58,085 bases of DNA from Bradyrhizobium sp. 138 (GCF_023074075.1 NZ_JADPKT010000010.1:1-58085), one strand, 5' to 3'. Shown: positions 36,916-46,753, numbered from the stretch's first letter. Numbers and translations are program-made. Notes: a model not told the origin generated them from the sequence alone.

Positions 36916-38259
36916 ATGTCTTCCGTTGTCCGCACCCTTCATCTAGGTCTCAACCTTCACGGCGCGGGCGGTCACTCCGCAGCTTGGCGTTGGCCGGGCA
37001 CCAACCCCAGCGCTTTCTTCGACATCGAGCATTACGTTCGTGCTGCGAAGATTGCCGAGCGCGGCTTGTTGGATGCAGTGTTTCTGGCGGATACTCCCGC
37101 CATCTCCTATGACGTCACTCGCCAGCCGCCCCTCAACGGGCTTGAGCCTACGCTCGTCCTTTCCGTGCTCGCGCGCGAGACAACGCGAATCGGGTTGATC
37201 GCAACGGCCTCGACGACCTACAATGAGCCATACAATCTGGCACGACGGTTCCTGTCGCTCGATGTCATTAGTGGTGGCCGAGCCGCATGGAATGCGGTTA
37301 CGACCTCCAGCCCCGCGACGGTCGCAAACTTTGGCGGTCGCCAGATCGGACGCGACGAGCGCTACAAGCGGGCCGAGGAGTTCGTTGAAACTGTCCGTTC
37401 TCTCTGGCTGAGCTGGGGGGATGAGACCATCATCGCTGATCAGACATCTGGAGTTTACGCCAATACCGATCATTTCCGGCTGCTCGATCCTAACAAGAAT
37501 ACATTCGCAATCCGAGGCCCGCTCACCCATCCCGGCTCGCGCCAGGGGTATCCCATCATCGTCCAGGCTGGAGGCTCGGATCCTGGTGTGCGCCTTGCGG
37601 CGCGCAGCGCCGATATCGTTTTTACCGCAGCCGGGGACTTCAAAACGGCAATCGGGGAATCCGAGCGCCTGCGCGCGCTCTCGCGTCAATTTGGCCGTCG
37701 TGCAATTCCACTCATCCTCCCCGGCCTCGTCACGTTCATCGGCGGCACGGAACAGGAGGCTCAGCGGAGAAAAAAGCAAATCGACGGGCTGCTTGATCTG
37801 ACGCGCGCGATGGACGCTCTCGCACGGAGCATGGACGTGCCGGTCGAGAAACTCAGCCTCGACCGGCCCTTTCCCGAGGAGCTCTTGCCGGATCCGCACA
37901 ATGTTGCGTTCTCAGTCGGTCATCACCGTACGTTCGAAGCATTGGCGAGGGAAGGCCGCACGGTTCGCGAGATCATCGGCAGCGTTCAAGCGTTCGGTCA
38001 TCGCTTGCTCGTCGGTGCACCCGAGCAGATCGCCGATTCGATCGAATCATGGTTTCGCACAGGCGCGGTCGATGGCTTCAACATCATTCCAGACGTGCTG
38101 GAAGGCGGCGCGACGGCGTTTGTCGATCATGTCGTGCCGATCCTACAGAGCCGCGGTCTATTTCGCACGGAATACCAGGGGGAGACACTGCGCGAGCACC
38201 TGGGAATTCCTCACCCCGACGTTGCTGCCGAGACGTTGGCTAGGCCGTCGTCTCTGTGA
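36916..38259 (+). CDS. Bacterial luciferase-like (LLM class) flavin-dependent monooxygenase, NtaA/SnaA/DszA type
   Basis: A 447-aa TIM-barrel monooxygenase using reduced FMN from a partner reductase. Signatures: HLGLNLHGAGGHSAAWRWPG at the N-terminus, AERGLLDAVFLADTPA, GLEPTLVLSVLARETTRIGL, DVISGGRAAWNAVTTSSPA, PIIVQAGGSDPGVRLAARSA and GAPEQIADSIESWFRTGAVD. This subfamily oxidises nitrilotriacetate-like chelators, sulfones or sulfonates. GGGAG at 36907-36911 precedes ATG 36916. It leads an operon with a family-5 binding protein and ABC importer 35 bases downstream, so the imported compound is probably its substrate or a precursor. The substrate is not known. Confidence 0.92.
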   Translation: MSSVVRTLHLGLNLHGAGGHSAAWRWPGTNPSAFFDIEHYVRAAKIAERGLLDAVFLADTPAISYDVTRQPPLNGLEPTLVLSVLARETTRIGLIATASTTYNEPYNLARRFLSLDVISGGRAAWNAVTTSSPATVANFGGRQIGRDERYKRAEEFVETVRSLWLSWGDETIIADQTSGVYANTDHFRLLDPNKNTFAIRGPLTHPGSRQGYPIIVQAGGSDPGVRLAARSADIVFTAAGDFKTAIGESERLRALSRQFGRRAIPLILPGLVTFIGGTEQEAQRRKKQIDGLLDLTRAMDALARSMDVPVEKLSLDRPFPEELLPDPHNVAFSVGHHRTFEALAREGRTVREIIGSVQAFGHRLLVGAPEQIADSIESWFRTGAVDGFNIIPDVLEGGATAFVDHVVPILQSRGLFRTEYQGETLREHLGIPHPDVAAETLARPSSL

Positions 38260-38293
38260 CGCAGTGTTTATCCACATTCATTGGAGTTTGGAG

Positions 38294-39994
38294 ATGTCTG
38301 TTATCGAACGCACGAGCCTTTGGCCTCTCGGCATCCAGCCAAACACTCGAAGAAAGCAAAAGGCAACGGCTGTCCTGTTGGCGGTCTCAACGCTCCTGCA
38401 GATCTCGATCATGGCGTGCTGCTCTGCCCAAGAGGAGGCGTCAGCCGGCGGACCGAAACGAGGAGGCATCATTCGCTACGGGCATTTTCAAGAGCCGCCC
38501 TGCCTGTTCGGGGGGTGGGTGCAGCAATGGTATCTTCAGCGGCAGTATAGCGACAATTTGGTTGCTCGGAGGGAGGATGGCAAGATTGTGCCTTGGCTCG
38601 CAACGTCTTGGACAATTTCCGACGACAGGAAGGCATACACCTTTGAGATCAAGCCAAACGTCAAGTTTACCGACGGGACGCCTCTCGATGCACAAGCTGT
38701 TGCCGAGAACATCAACGGATGGCTCGGCAATGATCCGGATCGTCGCAATCCGACTGCCGCTCCTTACCTCGAAGACAGCTTCGAATCGGCGACAGCAATT
38801 GCCCCTCTCACGCTGCAGATAACGCTGAAGACGCCATTTCAGCCGTTGCTCAACGTTTTCGCGCAGTCCTCCCAAGGCATTTTGTCACCAACTGCGCTCA
38901 AGCGCGGACTTGCCGTGAACTGCAACAGCCCGGTCGGGTCAGGCCCGTTCATCGTGGAGAAATGGAATCACGGGAAGAACGTGGTGTTTCGCCGCAACCC
39001 GGATTACAATTCGGCACCAAGTCACGCCAAGCACCAGGGGCCGGCTTACGTTGATGGCATCAACTGGAGGTTCCTTGCGGATCAAACCGTCCGCTATGGC
39101 TCACTGCTGACGGGCGAATCTGATGTCGTCTATGATATTCCGGCAGTTGCCTGGAAGGACGCCAATTCCCGCTTCGCCGTCTTGCGGCATATAACAGGCG
39201 GCACCCCTTTACGCCTGGCGTTGTATACGGCACGGCCCCCCTTTGACGATGTGCGCGTCCGCCAGGCTTTTGCATACGCTGCTGACCGAAGAGCCGCCGT
39301 CGAATTGTCCTTCCTCGGCGCTTTGCCATTTGAGGCTAATGGAGCGCTCAGCCAGAGTTCGCCGGAATATATCAGCGGGCTCGGGCGGTCCTATGGGTAT
39401 GACGTTGGAAAGGCCAATCAGCTCCTCGATCAAGCGGGTTGGACTGAACACAACAAGGACGGCATTCGCCTCAAGAATGGCAAGCCCCTCGTTGTTCGAA
39501 TCTCCTATTCGAGCGCTTTTCTAAAGCCAGACGGCGAGCAGGCATTGCAGGTCATCCAGCAGCAGGCGAAAGCTGCCGGATTCGAGGTGCGCCTTCAGCC
39601 GACCAACCAGGCGGATTTCTTTGCCGGGAAGAATCTCGGTCCGGACGACTACGAGGTCGTGCTCCTCTATTGGGTTGCACCCGGCGCAGAAATCTTCCGC
39701 ATTTCATGGAAGCCTGATCGGAACGGCCAGCGGAACCGCTATAATCCGTCGCGCTACCAGGATGAAGCACTGTGGAATGTCGTTCAGACAGCGGAACAGG
39801 AGTTCAACGATGGCGGACGGACTGCGCTTTATCAGCAGGCTGAACGCAATATCGTGGAGAAAGCGGCCGTCCTAGGCTTCACGGTGCTCGATGTCACATT
39901 GGCGACCAGCCCAAGGCTGAAGGATGTCTGGCTGGACCGCGGGTCGGTCGGTGAACCCGTCTTTTATGACGCTCATTTCGTCGACGTGAAGTGA
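38294..39994 (+). CDS. ABC transporter substrate-binding protein, family 5 (peptide/nickel type)
   Basis: 566 aa. An N-terminal hydrophobic segment (residues 26-40) ends SIMACCSA, a plausible lipobox, so it is either a lipoprotein or an exported periplasmic protein. SBP_bac_5 features follow: YTFEIKPNVKFTDGTPLDAQ, NSPVGSGPFIVEKWNHGKN, RRNPDYN, DDVRVRQAFAYAADRRAAV and a C-terminal YNPSRYQDEALWNVV. ATG 38294 has GGAG at 38283-38286. The frame is open far upstream through the LLM gene on another frame, which is a shadow. It binds the ligand for the following permeases. Confidence 0.93.
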   Translation: MSVIERTSLWPLGIQPNTRRKQKATAVLLAVSTLLQISIMACCSAQEEASAGGPKRGGIIRYGHFQEPPCLFGGWVQQWYLQRQYSDNLVARREDGKIVPWLATSWTISDDRKAYTFEIKPNVKFTDGTPLDAQAVAENINGWLGNDPDRRNPTAAPYLEDSFESATAIAPLTLQITLKTPFQPLLNVFAQSSQGILSPTALKRGLAVNCNSPVGSGPFIVEKWNHGKNVVFRRNPDYNSAPSHAKHQGPAYVDGINWRFLADQTVRYGSLLTGESDVVYDIPAVAWKDANSRFAVLRHITGGTPLRLALYTARPPFDDVRVRQAFAYAADRRAAVELSFLGALPFEANGALSQSSPEYISGLGRSYGYDVGKANQLLDQAGWTEHNKDGIRLKNGKPLVVRISYSSAFLKPDGEQALQVIQQQAKAAGFEVRLQPTNQADFFAGKNLGPDDYEVVLLYWVAPGAEIFRISWKPDRNGQRNRYNPSRYQDEALWNVVQTAEQEFNDGGRTALYQQAERNIVEKAAVLGFTVLDVTLATSPRLKDVWLDRGSVGEPVFYDAHFVDVK

Positions 39995-40956
39995 TGCGTG
40001 TGAATAGCGCAGCTCATGTTCGGATAGGCTGGCTTGCGGGCAGGTTCGTGTCCGCTGCGACTGTGGTGTGGCTAGCTGCGACCTTCACGTTCCTTGTTCA
40101 ATGCCTGATGCCCGGCGACCGCGCCCAGATCATCATCAACATGGCGAGTGGCAACGTTGGAGAGGCCTCTCCAGCAGAGCTCGCGGCGGTCAACGCAAAG
40201 TACGGCTTTGATCAGCCACTCGTTCTGCAATACGGCAAATACATATGGGGCATCCTGCATGGGGACCTTGGCTTGTCATACCAGCAGCATCGGCCGGTCC
40301 TTGACATCATCGCAGAACAGATTGGGCCAACCGTCATTCTAGCGGTTGCGGCGCTCATTGCGGCGTGGGTCATCGCGGTTCTGACGACCGTCCTCGTCGC
40401 CGGCCAAGACAACATGTGGTCAACCTTGCTCAGCGGAATACAGGTGTTCCTGGCGACCGTGCCGCCCTACTGGCTGGCTACAATCCTCCTCGTTGTGTTT
40501 GCGGTGCAGCTTCGCATTGTCCCGGTCATCGGGGGCAATTCCCCGATCGGGCTCGTTCTTCCAACGATTGCGTTGGCTTTGGAGTTGTCAGGATTCCTCG
40601 GGCAAATCGTTCGCAGCGAATTCACGCGTGTCCTCGAGCAGCCATTTGTCATCTCGGCGCGGGCACGAGGTATGGGTGAGCTCGGCGTCAGGTTTCGCCA
40701 TGTCCTGCGTCATGCAGCGTTGCCCGGCATCACTTTATCAGGCTGGGCGATCGGAAAGCTTCTTTCCGGTGCGATTCTGATTGAGGCGGTATTTGCGCGT
40801 CAAGGCCTTGGTGGAGTCCTTGTCGCTGCGACGTCCTCTCGAGACGTTCCAGTCGTCTCGGGGGCTATTCTGATCTCCGCCGGCCTGTTCGCCGTCACCA
40901 ATATGCTCGTCGATCTCACCTACCGAATCGTCGATCCCAGGATCAAGATGACATGA
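39994..40956 (+). CDS. ABC transporter permease 1 (DppB/OppB type)
   Basis: About 320 aa, six membrane segments. Features: FLVQCLMPGDRAQIIINMAS (DppB-like periplasmic loop start), DQPLVLQYGKYIWGILHGDL, and the EAA loop RARGMGELGVRFRHVLRHAA followed by PGITLSGWAIGKLLSGAI. The ATG at 39994 overlaps the TGA of the binding-protein gene by one base, giving translational coupling. Confidence 0.92.
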   Translation: MRVNSAAHVRIGWLAGRFVSAATVVWLAATFTFLVQCLMPGDRAQIIINMASGNVGEASPAELAAVNAKYGFDQPLVLQYGKYIWGILHGDLGLSYQQHRPVLDIIAEQIGPTVILAVAALIAAWVIAVLTTVLVAGQDNMWSTLLSGIQVFLATVPPYWLATILLVVFAVQLRIVPVIGGNSPIGLVLPTIALALELSGFLGQIVRSEFTRVLEQPFVISARARGMGELGVRFRHVLRHAALPGITLSGWAIGKLLSGAILIEAVFARQGLGGVLVAATSSRDVPVVSGAILISAGLFAVTNMLVDLTYRIVDPRIKMT

Positions 40957-41816
40957 GCAGGGTAGGTGACTGGAGCGCGTGTTCGCAGCTGATAGAGGCG
41001 TCGGCGATCCTCCGTCGTATTCCTCTTCGGGTTCACGTAGCTCTGATCGTTATCGGTTTCTTTATTGTCGCGGCAATCGCGCCGAGTCTGCTGCAGACGC
41101 ACGATCCGCTCGCGATCGATTTGACGGCACCATTGCAAGCTCCCTCATTCGCGCACTGGTTCGGAACGGACCAATCAGGCCGGGATATTTACTCCCGAAT
41201 TGTCGAAGGAGCAGGTCAGTCACTCACCATCGGGCTTGGCGCAACTGCGCTGAGCATCGGCGTTGGGCTGGTTTTTGGCATCATTGCCGGCCTTGTGGGT
41301 GGCGCGCTCGACAATGTTCTCAGCCGGCTTTTGGACGTGCTGTTCGCACTTCCCACGCTGTTCCTCGCGCTTCTGTTCGTGAGCTTGTTCGGTCCATCGG
41401 TGCTGACCCTCGTTATAGCGGTCGGAGTTGGCACAGCTCCGGGCTATGCTCGGATGATCAGAGGACAGGTTCTGTCTGTAAAAGGGGCGCCTTATGTGGA
41501 GGCTGCCAAGGCCCTCGGCCATCCTTATCCACGTATCCTATGGCGGCATATCATTCCGAACGCGATGAGCCCGCTCACGGCGATGATGACGCTTGGCGTT
41601 GGGCAAGCGATCGTCTGGGCGGCGGGTGTTGCGTTTCTCGGTCTCGGCGTCGCTCCCCCGGCGCCTGAATGGGGCGCGCTGCTAAATGCTGGGCGAAACT
41701 ATGTGATCTTCGCATGGTGGCTTGAGATCATGCCGGGCATTGCCGTGGTGTCGTTTGCTCTCGGCCTGACTGTCGTCGGACGCTATTTGCAGGATCTCCT
41801 GGAAGGAAAGATCTAA
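40953..41816 (+). CDS. ABC transporter permease 2 (DppC/OppC type)
   Basis: 287 aa. An N-terminal membrane anchor (VALIVIGFFIVAAIAPSLL) precedes HWFGTDQSGRDIYSRIVEGA, typical of DppC, and five further segments. The EAA loop is AKALGHPYPRILWRHIIPNA. The end FALGLTVVGRYLQDLLEGKI is standard. ATGA overlap with the previous gene. Confidence 0.93.
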   Translation: MSRVGDWSACSQLIEASAILRRIPLRVHVALIVIGFFIVAAIAPSLLQTHDPLAIDLTAPLQAPSFAHWFGTDQSGRDIYSRIVEGAGQSLTIGLGATALSIGVGLVFGIIAGLVGGALDNVLSRLLDVLFALPTLFLALLFVSLFGPSVLTLVIAVGVGTAPGYARMIRGQVLSVKGAPYVEAAKALGHPYPRILWRHIIPNAMSPLTAMMTLGVGQAIVWAAGVAFLGLGVAPPAPEWGALLNAGRNYVIFAWWLEIMPGIAVVSFALGLTVVGRYLQDLLEGKI

Positions 41817-41819
41817 GTA

Positions 41820-43529
41820 ATGCTCCACGTTCCTAATCGACAAGTTCCCCCGCAGGCGAACCTTCTGACAGTCGATTCGCTCTGTGTCTCATTCGGGCGG
41901 GATCTTCCTGAGGGAACAGCCGTGCGCGGCGTCTCATTCTCTCTCCAGGCTGGGCGCTGCCTGGCCATTGTCGGAGGGTCCGGCTCCGGCAAGAGCGTGA
42001 CTTCGCGCGCCATTGTCGGTCTTGCCGGCCGCCGGGCTCATGTCCATGCGCGTCAACTGACCTTCGCCGGAACCGATCTCACAGCTCTCGATGATCGCAG
42101 CTGGCGGCGCGTCCGCGGCAAGGAGATCGGCTTCGTTCTGCAGGATGCACTCGTCGCGCTCGACCCGCTACGCCCGGTGGGCAAGGAGATTGGCGAAGCA
42201 CTGCGTCTCCACCGTGCGGTTGCATCAAGCGAGGAGCTCGAACGGCGCGTCGTCGCACTCCTTGAGCTCGTCGGGGTGCCTGAAGCAGCGGTCAAAGCCC
42301 GGCAGCTGCCGCATCAACTATCCGGTGGCCAGCGCCAACGGGCGCTCATCGCTGCCGCTCTGGCCCTCGATCCACGCATCCTGATCGCGGACGAGCCGAC
42401 CACGGCTCTCGACGTCACCGTGCAGGCGCAGGTGCTGGGATTGCTGGAAGAGGCCAAGTTGCGGGGCAAGGCGCTTCTCCTGATCAGCCATGATCTGGCG
42501 GTTGTCTCCCGGATAGCTGACGAGGTCTTGGTCATGCATGAAGGCAAGGTCGTCGAGCACGGATCGGCAGACCAGGTCTTCCAAGACCCTCAGCACACCT
42601 ATACCCGCCAGCTTTTGGATGCGGTGCCCTCTGCGCGCCTGCGCGGCTCTCGCCCCTCGCGATTGCCCGCTGCTCGGGCGTGGAAGCCGCCGTTACGGTC
42701 TCAGGAGCAATCACCATCGACATTCCCTTCGGTCGTGCTCAGCGCGGCAAATCTTGTGAAGCGATTCAAAGGACCAGATGGCGTGCTGCGCACGGCCGTC
42801 GATGGTATCTCCTTTGAGCTGCGATCCGGCGAGACTCTGGGTGTCGTCGGGGAGTCCGGATCTGGCAAGTCAACGATGGCACGATTGGCGCTGGCGCTTG
42901 ACCTGCCCGATGAAGGCGCCGTTCTGTTTCAAGGTCGGGCCTGGACCACGCTCACCGAACGCGACCGCAGGGCGCGGCGCCGGGCCATCTCGGTCATTTA
43001 CCAGGATCCTCTCAGCTCCTTTGATCCGCGCTGGTCTGTGGGACACATCATTTCCGATAGCCTCGCAAGTGACGTGGAGAGCAGAGACGAGCGCTATGAG
43101 CGCGTTGTCGAGCTTCTTGATCTGGTCGGACTATCCCCAGCCCTGCTGGATCGCCGGCCGCTCGAACTCTCGGGCGGTCAGCGCCAGCGCGTTGCGATCG
43201 CCCGCGCGATCGCTCCAAGGCCCGCTGTGATCGTCTGTGATGAACCGGTCTCGGCTCTCGATGTCTTGATTCAGGCGCAAGTGCTGGACCTGCTGACCGA
43301 TCTCAAGGCGCATCTCAACATGAGCTACATCTTCATTTCGCATGATCTCGGTGTAATCCGCCAGCTCAGCGACCGCGTCATGGTCATGCGCCAAGGGCGC
43401 GTCGTCGAGACCGGCACCAGGGACGAGATATTCCTCAATCCGCGCACCGACTATACGCAACGCTTGCTCGCAGCAGTCCCAAGCCTTGTGCGCGGCGGGG
43501 CGGCCAATCGTTCATTCAGCCGCGTCTAA
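41820..43529 (+). CDS. ABC transporter ATPase, fused DppD-DppF type
   Basis: A 569-aa protein with two complete nucleotide-binding domains. First: Walker A GGSGSGKSVTSRA near 44, signature LSGGQRQRALIAAAL near 165, Walker B LIADEPTTALD. Second: GESGSGKSTMARLAL near 346, LSGGQRQRVAIARAI near 456, VIVCDEPVSALDV. Each has the H-loop (LLISHDLAV, IFISHDLGV). ATG 41820 follows the permease stop by three bases. It energises import of the compound bound by the upstream protein. All five genes of the operon are intact. Confidence 0.95.
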   Translation: MLHVPNRQVPPQANLLTVDSLCVSFGRDLPEGTAVRGVSFSLQAGRCLAIVGGSGSGKSVTSRAIVGLAGRRAHVHARQLTFAGTDLTALDDRSWRRVRGKEIGFVLQDALVALDPLRPVGKEIGEALRLHRAVASSEELERRVVALLELVGVPEAAVKARQLPHQLSGGQRQRALIAAALALDPRILIADEPTTALDVTVQAQVLGLLEEAKLRGKALLLISHDLAVVSRIADEVLVMHEGKVVEHGSADQVFQDPQHTYTRQLLDAVPSARLRGSRPSRLPAARAWKPPLRSQEQSPSTFPSVVLSAANLVKRFKGPDGVLRTAVDGISFELRSGETLGVVGESGSGKSTMARLALALDLPDEGAVLFQGRAWTTLTERDRRARRRAISVIYQDPLSSFDPRWSVGHIISDSLASDVESRDERYERVVELLDLVGLSPALLDRRPLELSGGQRQRVAIARAIAPRPAVIVCDEPVSALDVLIQAQVLDLLTDLKAHLNMSYIFISHDLGVIRQLSDRVMVMRQGRVVETGTRDEIFLNPRTDYTQRLLAAVPSLVRGGAANRSFSRV

Positions 43530-44004
43530 GAAGACGCCGGCATAGATGGGCTCGTTTCAATGCTCTGTGATGAACGCCGTTTCGACGATCGGGCCAAGGC
43601 CTTTGGCGATTGAAGGCTCGAAGGCGCGTCCTCTAGGCGGCACAGGCGATGCGGGCAAGCTTGTTGGCGAGTGCGATCGCTAGCGCCCCCAAAGGTCACG
43701 AGCGCCGGGCGCGGAAGTGCCTCATCCCCTTCTTCGGCAAGAAGGGCCTCTCAGAAATTACTGGCGTGAACGAGTACCGCATGCATCGGATTGCAGATGC
43801 CAAAGAGAGGTGGGGAAAAGCGCGACCTTCCTAGCTCGTCCTCAATGTCTTCCCATATGCTGTTGTAGTCAGTCTATTCGTGCGTTGGTGAGCGGGAGGT
43901 TGTCACATCCGCATCCGCCTGTTGGGATTCCTGCGGTGCAAGTTGCCGAGCATCTAAGCGCTTTGGGCTCGTCCATGATGCGACTGTGGGATTTGCGACT
44001 ATGC
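43530..44004. other. Gap without a supported gene
   Basis: A plus frame near 43649-43834 reads ANLL-like ASLLASAIASAPKGHERRARK then GLSEITGVNEYRMHR. It may be a transposase scrap but could not be assigned. Nothing else is recognisable. Confidence 0.35.
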
Positions 44005-44020
44005 TGTCGGGCCCAGGACA
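44005..44020. promoter_or_regulatory. NifA upstream activator site (TGT-N10-ACA)
   Basis: TGTCGGGCCCAGGACA fits TGT-N10-ACA exactly. It lies 43 bases before a sigma54-like motif at 44064, closer than the usual 80-150 bases. Confidence 0.45.
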
Positions 44021-44063
44021 CGTGCGCTTGAGCAAATAGCCTTTACAAGTCAAGCTCTCGTAG

Positions 44064-44079
44064 TTGGCACGAGCCTTGA
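44064..44079 (+). promoter_or_regulatory. Sigma54-like -24/-12 motif upstream of the MATE gene
   Basis: TTGGCACGAGCCTTGA matches the consensus except that the -12 GC reads GA. The -24 element is perfect. The first downstream gene is the MATE exporter, about 450 bases away; nothing supported lies between. Confidence 0.45.
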
Positions 44080-44531
44080 AAAGGAGCTGTCATTCAGCAT
44101 CGCATGCTCGAGGAATTGCAGTGATGGCTCACAAGATGAAGGCCTCTCAGTTCACCTATGCCGCGCACGGTTCCGTCACCGTGATCGACCAAACCAATAT
44201 CGCGGTTCGCGCCGGCACCGATCGCCCGATGCCGATGACCGACCGTTCGGCGTGCCAGCCACCTGATGCGTCTTCTTTGCGCTTAACACGCGCCAAAAAG
44301 TCGATGCGATTGCGGAGGCACTGATCAAGTTGCTCATCAGCGGGCGAGCAGCCGTCAGACCCTAAGCCCAACGGCAAGTCTAAGCCGACGCGCGCCTCGT
44401 CTGTGAGGCGCAGCTGCCCAGGCGGGCCGCCTGTTTCCGCATCGGTAGGCCATCACGAATTCAGGGCGGGAAAGAGCATCCCTCTCGGCGGAACAACTCG
44501 TTTGCGGACGAGGCAGCTCGAGCAGCAATCC

Positions 44532-45964
44532 ATGAACAAAATAGTCGAAAGAAAACCAGGATCAGCTTTGCGATACGCAATGACGAGACGAGCGGCTGGC
44601 CAACACCTCACTGTCGAGCTCAGCGAAATTGTGAAGCTCGCGTGGCCGATGGTGTTGACCCAGCTTGCGCAGGTCGCGATGATGACGACAGATCTTGCCT
44701 TTATCGGGCGCATCGGGCCTGAGGCACTCGCCGCGGCCGCCCTGGCCGTCACGCTCTATCTCGTCAGCTTCACCTTTGGCGCGGGCCTGCTCGCGCCGAT
44801 CGCACCTTTGGCGGCGCAGGCCTATGGCGCCGGAAATCATGCTATGGTACAGCGCGCACTGCGCACTGCGCACTGCGCACGGGGCTGTGGGCGGCGCTGA
44901 TGCTATCGTTCCCGATCATCGCGTTTGCGTTTGGCGGAGAGCAAATGTTACTCGGTTTCGGTCAGGCGCCAGACGCGGCGCGGCTCGCCCAGCAATATCT
45001 GTTCGGACTGGCCTTGGGCGTGGTGCCGGCGCTATGGCTTCAGGTCATCCGTAATTTCATGAGTGCGGTCAATCGGCCGGAGCCGATCTTGTGGATCACA
45101 CTGGCGGCTATCCCCCTCAACGCCCTGCTCGTGTATCTTCTGGTCTATGGCAAGCTCGGGCTGCCGCGGCTTGAGCTGTTCGGGGCCGCGCTTGCGAGCA
45201 CGTTGGTGAACTGTGCGATGTTCCTGGCCGGTTTCTGGTTTGCCACGATGCGTCGTCCTTTCCGTGACTACCACGTGCTTGCAGATCTCTGGCAACTCGA
45301 TTGGCCCTTCTTGCGGCAGCTGATCGTGATCGGAACTCCGATTTCGCTTGCCTCCCTGATGCAGTACGGAGTTTTGTCGGCTGCCGCACTCCTGGCCGGC
45401 CTAATCAGCACCAGTGCACTCGCTGCTCATCAGATCGCGCTTCAGATCACCGTGATTACATCCATGATCGCTTTCGGCATCAGCATGGCGGTGGCCGTGC
45501 GCGTTGGCCATGCGGTCGGCCGCAACGACGGTTCCGGCATCCAGCGGGCAGGCCTGGTCGCGATACTGCTCGGTACCCTCATCGCTGCCCTGCTGACCGT
45601 TGCGGTGATCGTCGCGCGTTTTGAGATCGCCGAGCTGTTTGTGGACAAATCGGCCGGAGATGCCGACGCAACGATCGGACTGACTGCAGAGCTCCTTATC
45701 GTCGCAGCGAGCCTTTTTGTCACTGATGCAGCGCAGAGCATTGCGGCTGGCGGTCTGAAGGACACCCGGGTGCCGCTTCTGTTCGTCGGCATTGCCTATT
45801 GGCTGATCGGCTTCTCACTTGGCTACGTGCTTGGTTTGAAGATCGGGCTTGGTGCAATCGGTATCTGGATTGGCTTGTCAATCGGGACAACCATCTACGC
45901 GGGGCTCCTTGTCCTGCGGTTCCATCTGCTGGCGAGCAGGCGTGCTCTCAGAGCCGTCACTTGA
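44532..45964 (+). pseudogene. MATE-family multidrug/metabolite exporter, frame broken in a heptanucleotide repeat
   Basis: The first frame (from ATG 44532, MNKIVERKPG) has LAWPMVLTQLAQVAMMTTDL and FGAGLLAPIAPLAAQAYGAG, then fails after the tandem GCGCACT repeat (44854-44880) and stops at 44900. The second frame continues exactly after the repeat: GLWAALMLSFPIIAFAFGGE, FMSAVNRPEPILWITLAAIP, GLISTSALAAHQIALQITV, DTRVPLLFVGIAYWLIGFSL, to 45964. Removing two repeat units, or adding one, restores RALRTGLWAALM and a 12-segment protein of about 470 aa. So the gene is either switched off by repeat slippage (phase variable) or affected by an assembly error. MATE proteins export drugs, siderophores or citrate-like compounds using Na+ or H+. 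It is probably linked to the pentapeptide and PanC-like genes downstream. Confidence 0.85.
44854..44880 (+). repeat. Heptanucleotide tandem repeat (GCGCACT)x3.9 in the MATE gene
   Basis: Three full GCGCACT units (44854-44860, 44861-44867, 44868-44874) plus GCGCAC (44875-44880). Seven is not a multiple of three, so each gain or loss shifts the frame. Confidence 0.9.
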
Positions 45965-46079
45965 TGGCGTGAATCACGGTTATTGGCGAGTGATAATCTT
46001 AGGACTGCGAGGCTACTTACTAAGTGTGCGCTCCGCCTTCATACCGAGGCAAGCCGCTTGGTTCGGAAGAAGATGCTGA

Positions 46080-46300
46080 ACCGCGTAGTCACCAGGAGTT
46101 GCGGGCCTTTCTAAGGCACATCGAAACGAATGTGCCGGCCAACTTGGCCCCCATCTGGGCAGCACTCCACTGAAGCATCCAAGGTCAGGACCTGGCTCGC
46201 CCGATGTCCGCGCTGGCACGTTCACTTCACACCACCCATGCCTCCTGCCTCGATCAGGTCGAACGCTTCTTCACGCTCATCAACTAACGCGCCCATCCGG
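46080..46300 (+). pseudogene. IS630-family transposase relic
   Basis: Broken frames read LRAFLRHIETNVPANL, then TWLARCPRWHVHFTP and ASCLDQVERFFTLIN. They match the C-terminal DDE region of IS630-type transposases (Asp before the NYGTHK motif is lost, QVERFF is kept). Several stops. No ends were found. Confidence 0.65.
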
Positions 46301-46628
46301 CACGGCCGACGTCGTAAGAAAAAGCGGCAGCTTTCTCCGCGCTTGCGATTTCACGCCCCTTCATGTGGACCGCTTAGTCCCAACTCCACCCTCTAGTACC
46401 TCGCGCGACTTTGTCGGCGAACTTCCGGGACGTAACTGCGTCGCCGGGATGAAAACTGAGGAACGGAAGGCGGGCGGCGATTTGCGGCTCAATGGTCCGA
46501 CACCTGGAGAATGCGCGTACGTGCATCGAAGGCAACTATTACTCGATCGTCATAGAGAGCGACATTGGCTTTGCGGTCGAAGGCATAGAGAACAAGCGGG
46601 ACTTGCCGTCTCGAGCGTTGCCAACCAT

Positions 46629-46644
46629 TGTCCGGTTTGTGACG
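46629..46644. promoter_or_regulatory. NifA-site-like element (TGT-N10-ACG)
   Basis: TGTCCGGTTTGTGACG differs from TGT-N10-ACA by the last base. It is 93 bases upstream of the sigma54 motif at 46737, an ideal spacing for a NifA-dependent promoter. Confidence 0.35.
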
Positions 46645-46736
46645 GAGACGCGAGTGCTGTCAGTTACGAAATTCTGGCGGCGTCCGCCGCGCCGTTTCTG
46701 GACACGCATTCAACGTCAATTCAGGATAGGTGAGGG

Positions 46737-46753
46737 CTGGCACAGACATTGCT
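46737..46753 (+). promoter_or_regulatory. Sigma54 -24/-12 promoter motif before the pentapeptide gene
   Basis: CTGGCACAGACATTGCT matches YTGGCACGRNNNTTGCW with one mismatch (A for G at the end of the -24 element). The following ATTGA also matches the bases after the two sigma54 motifs at 22726 and 23537. Confidence 0.55.
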
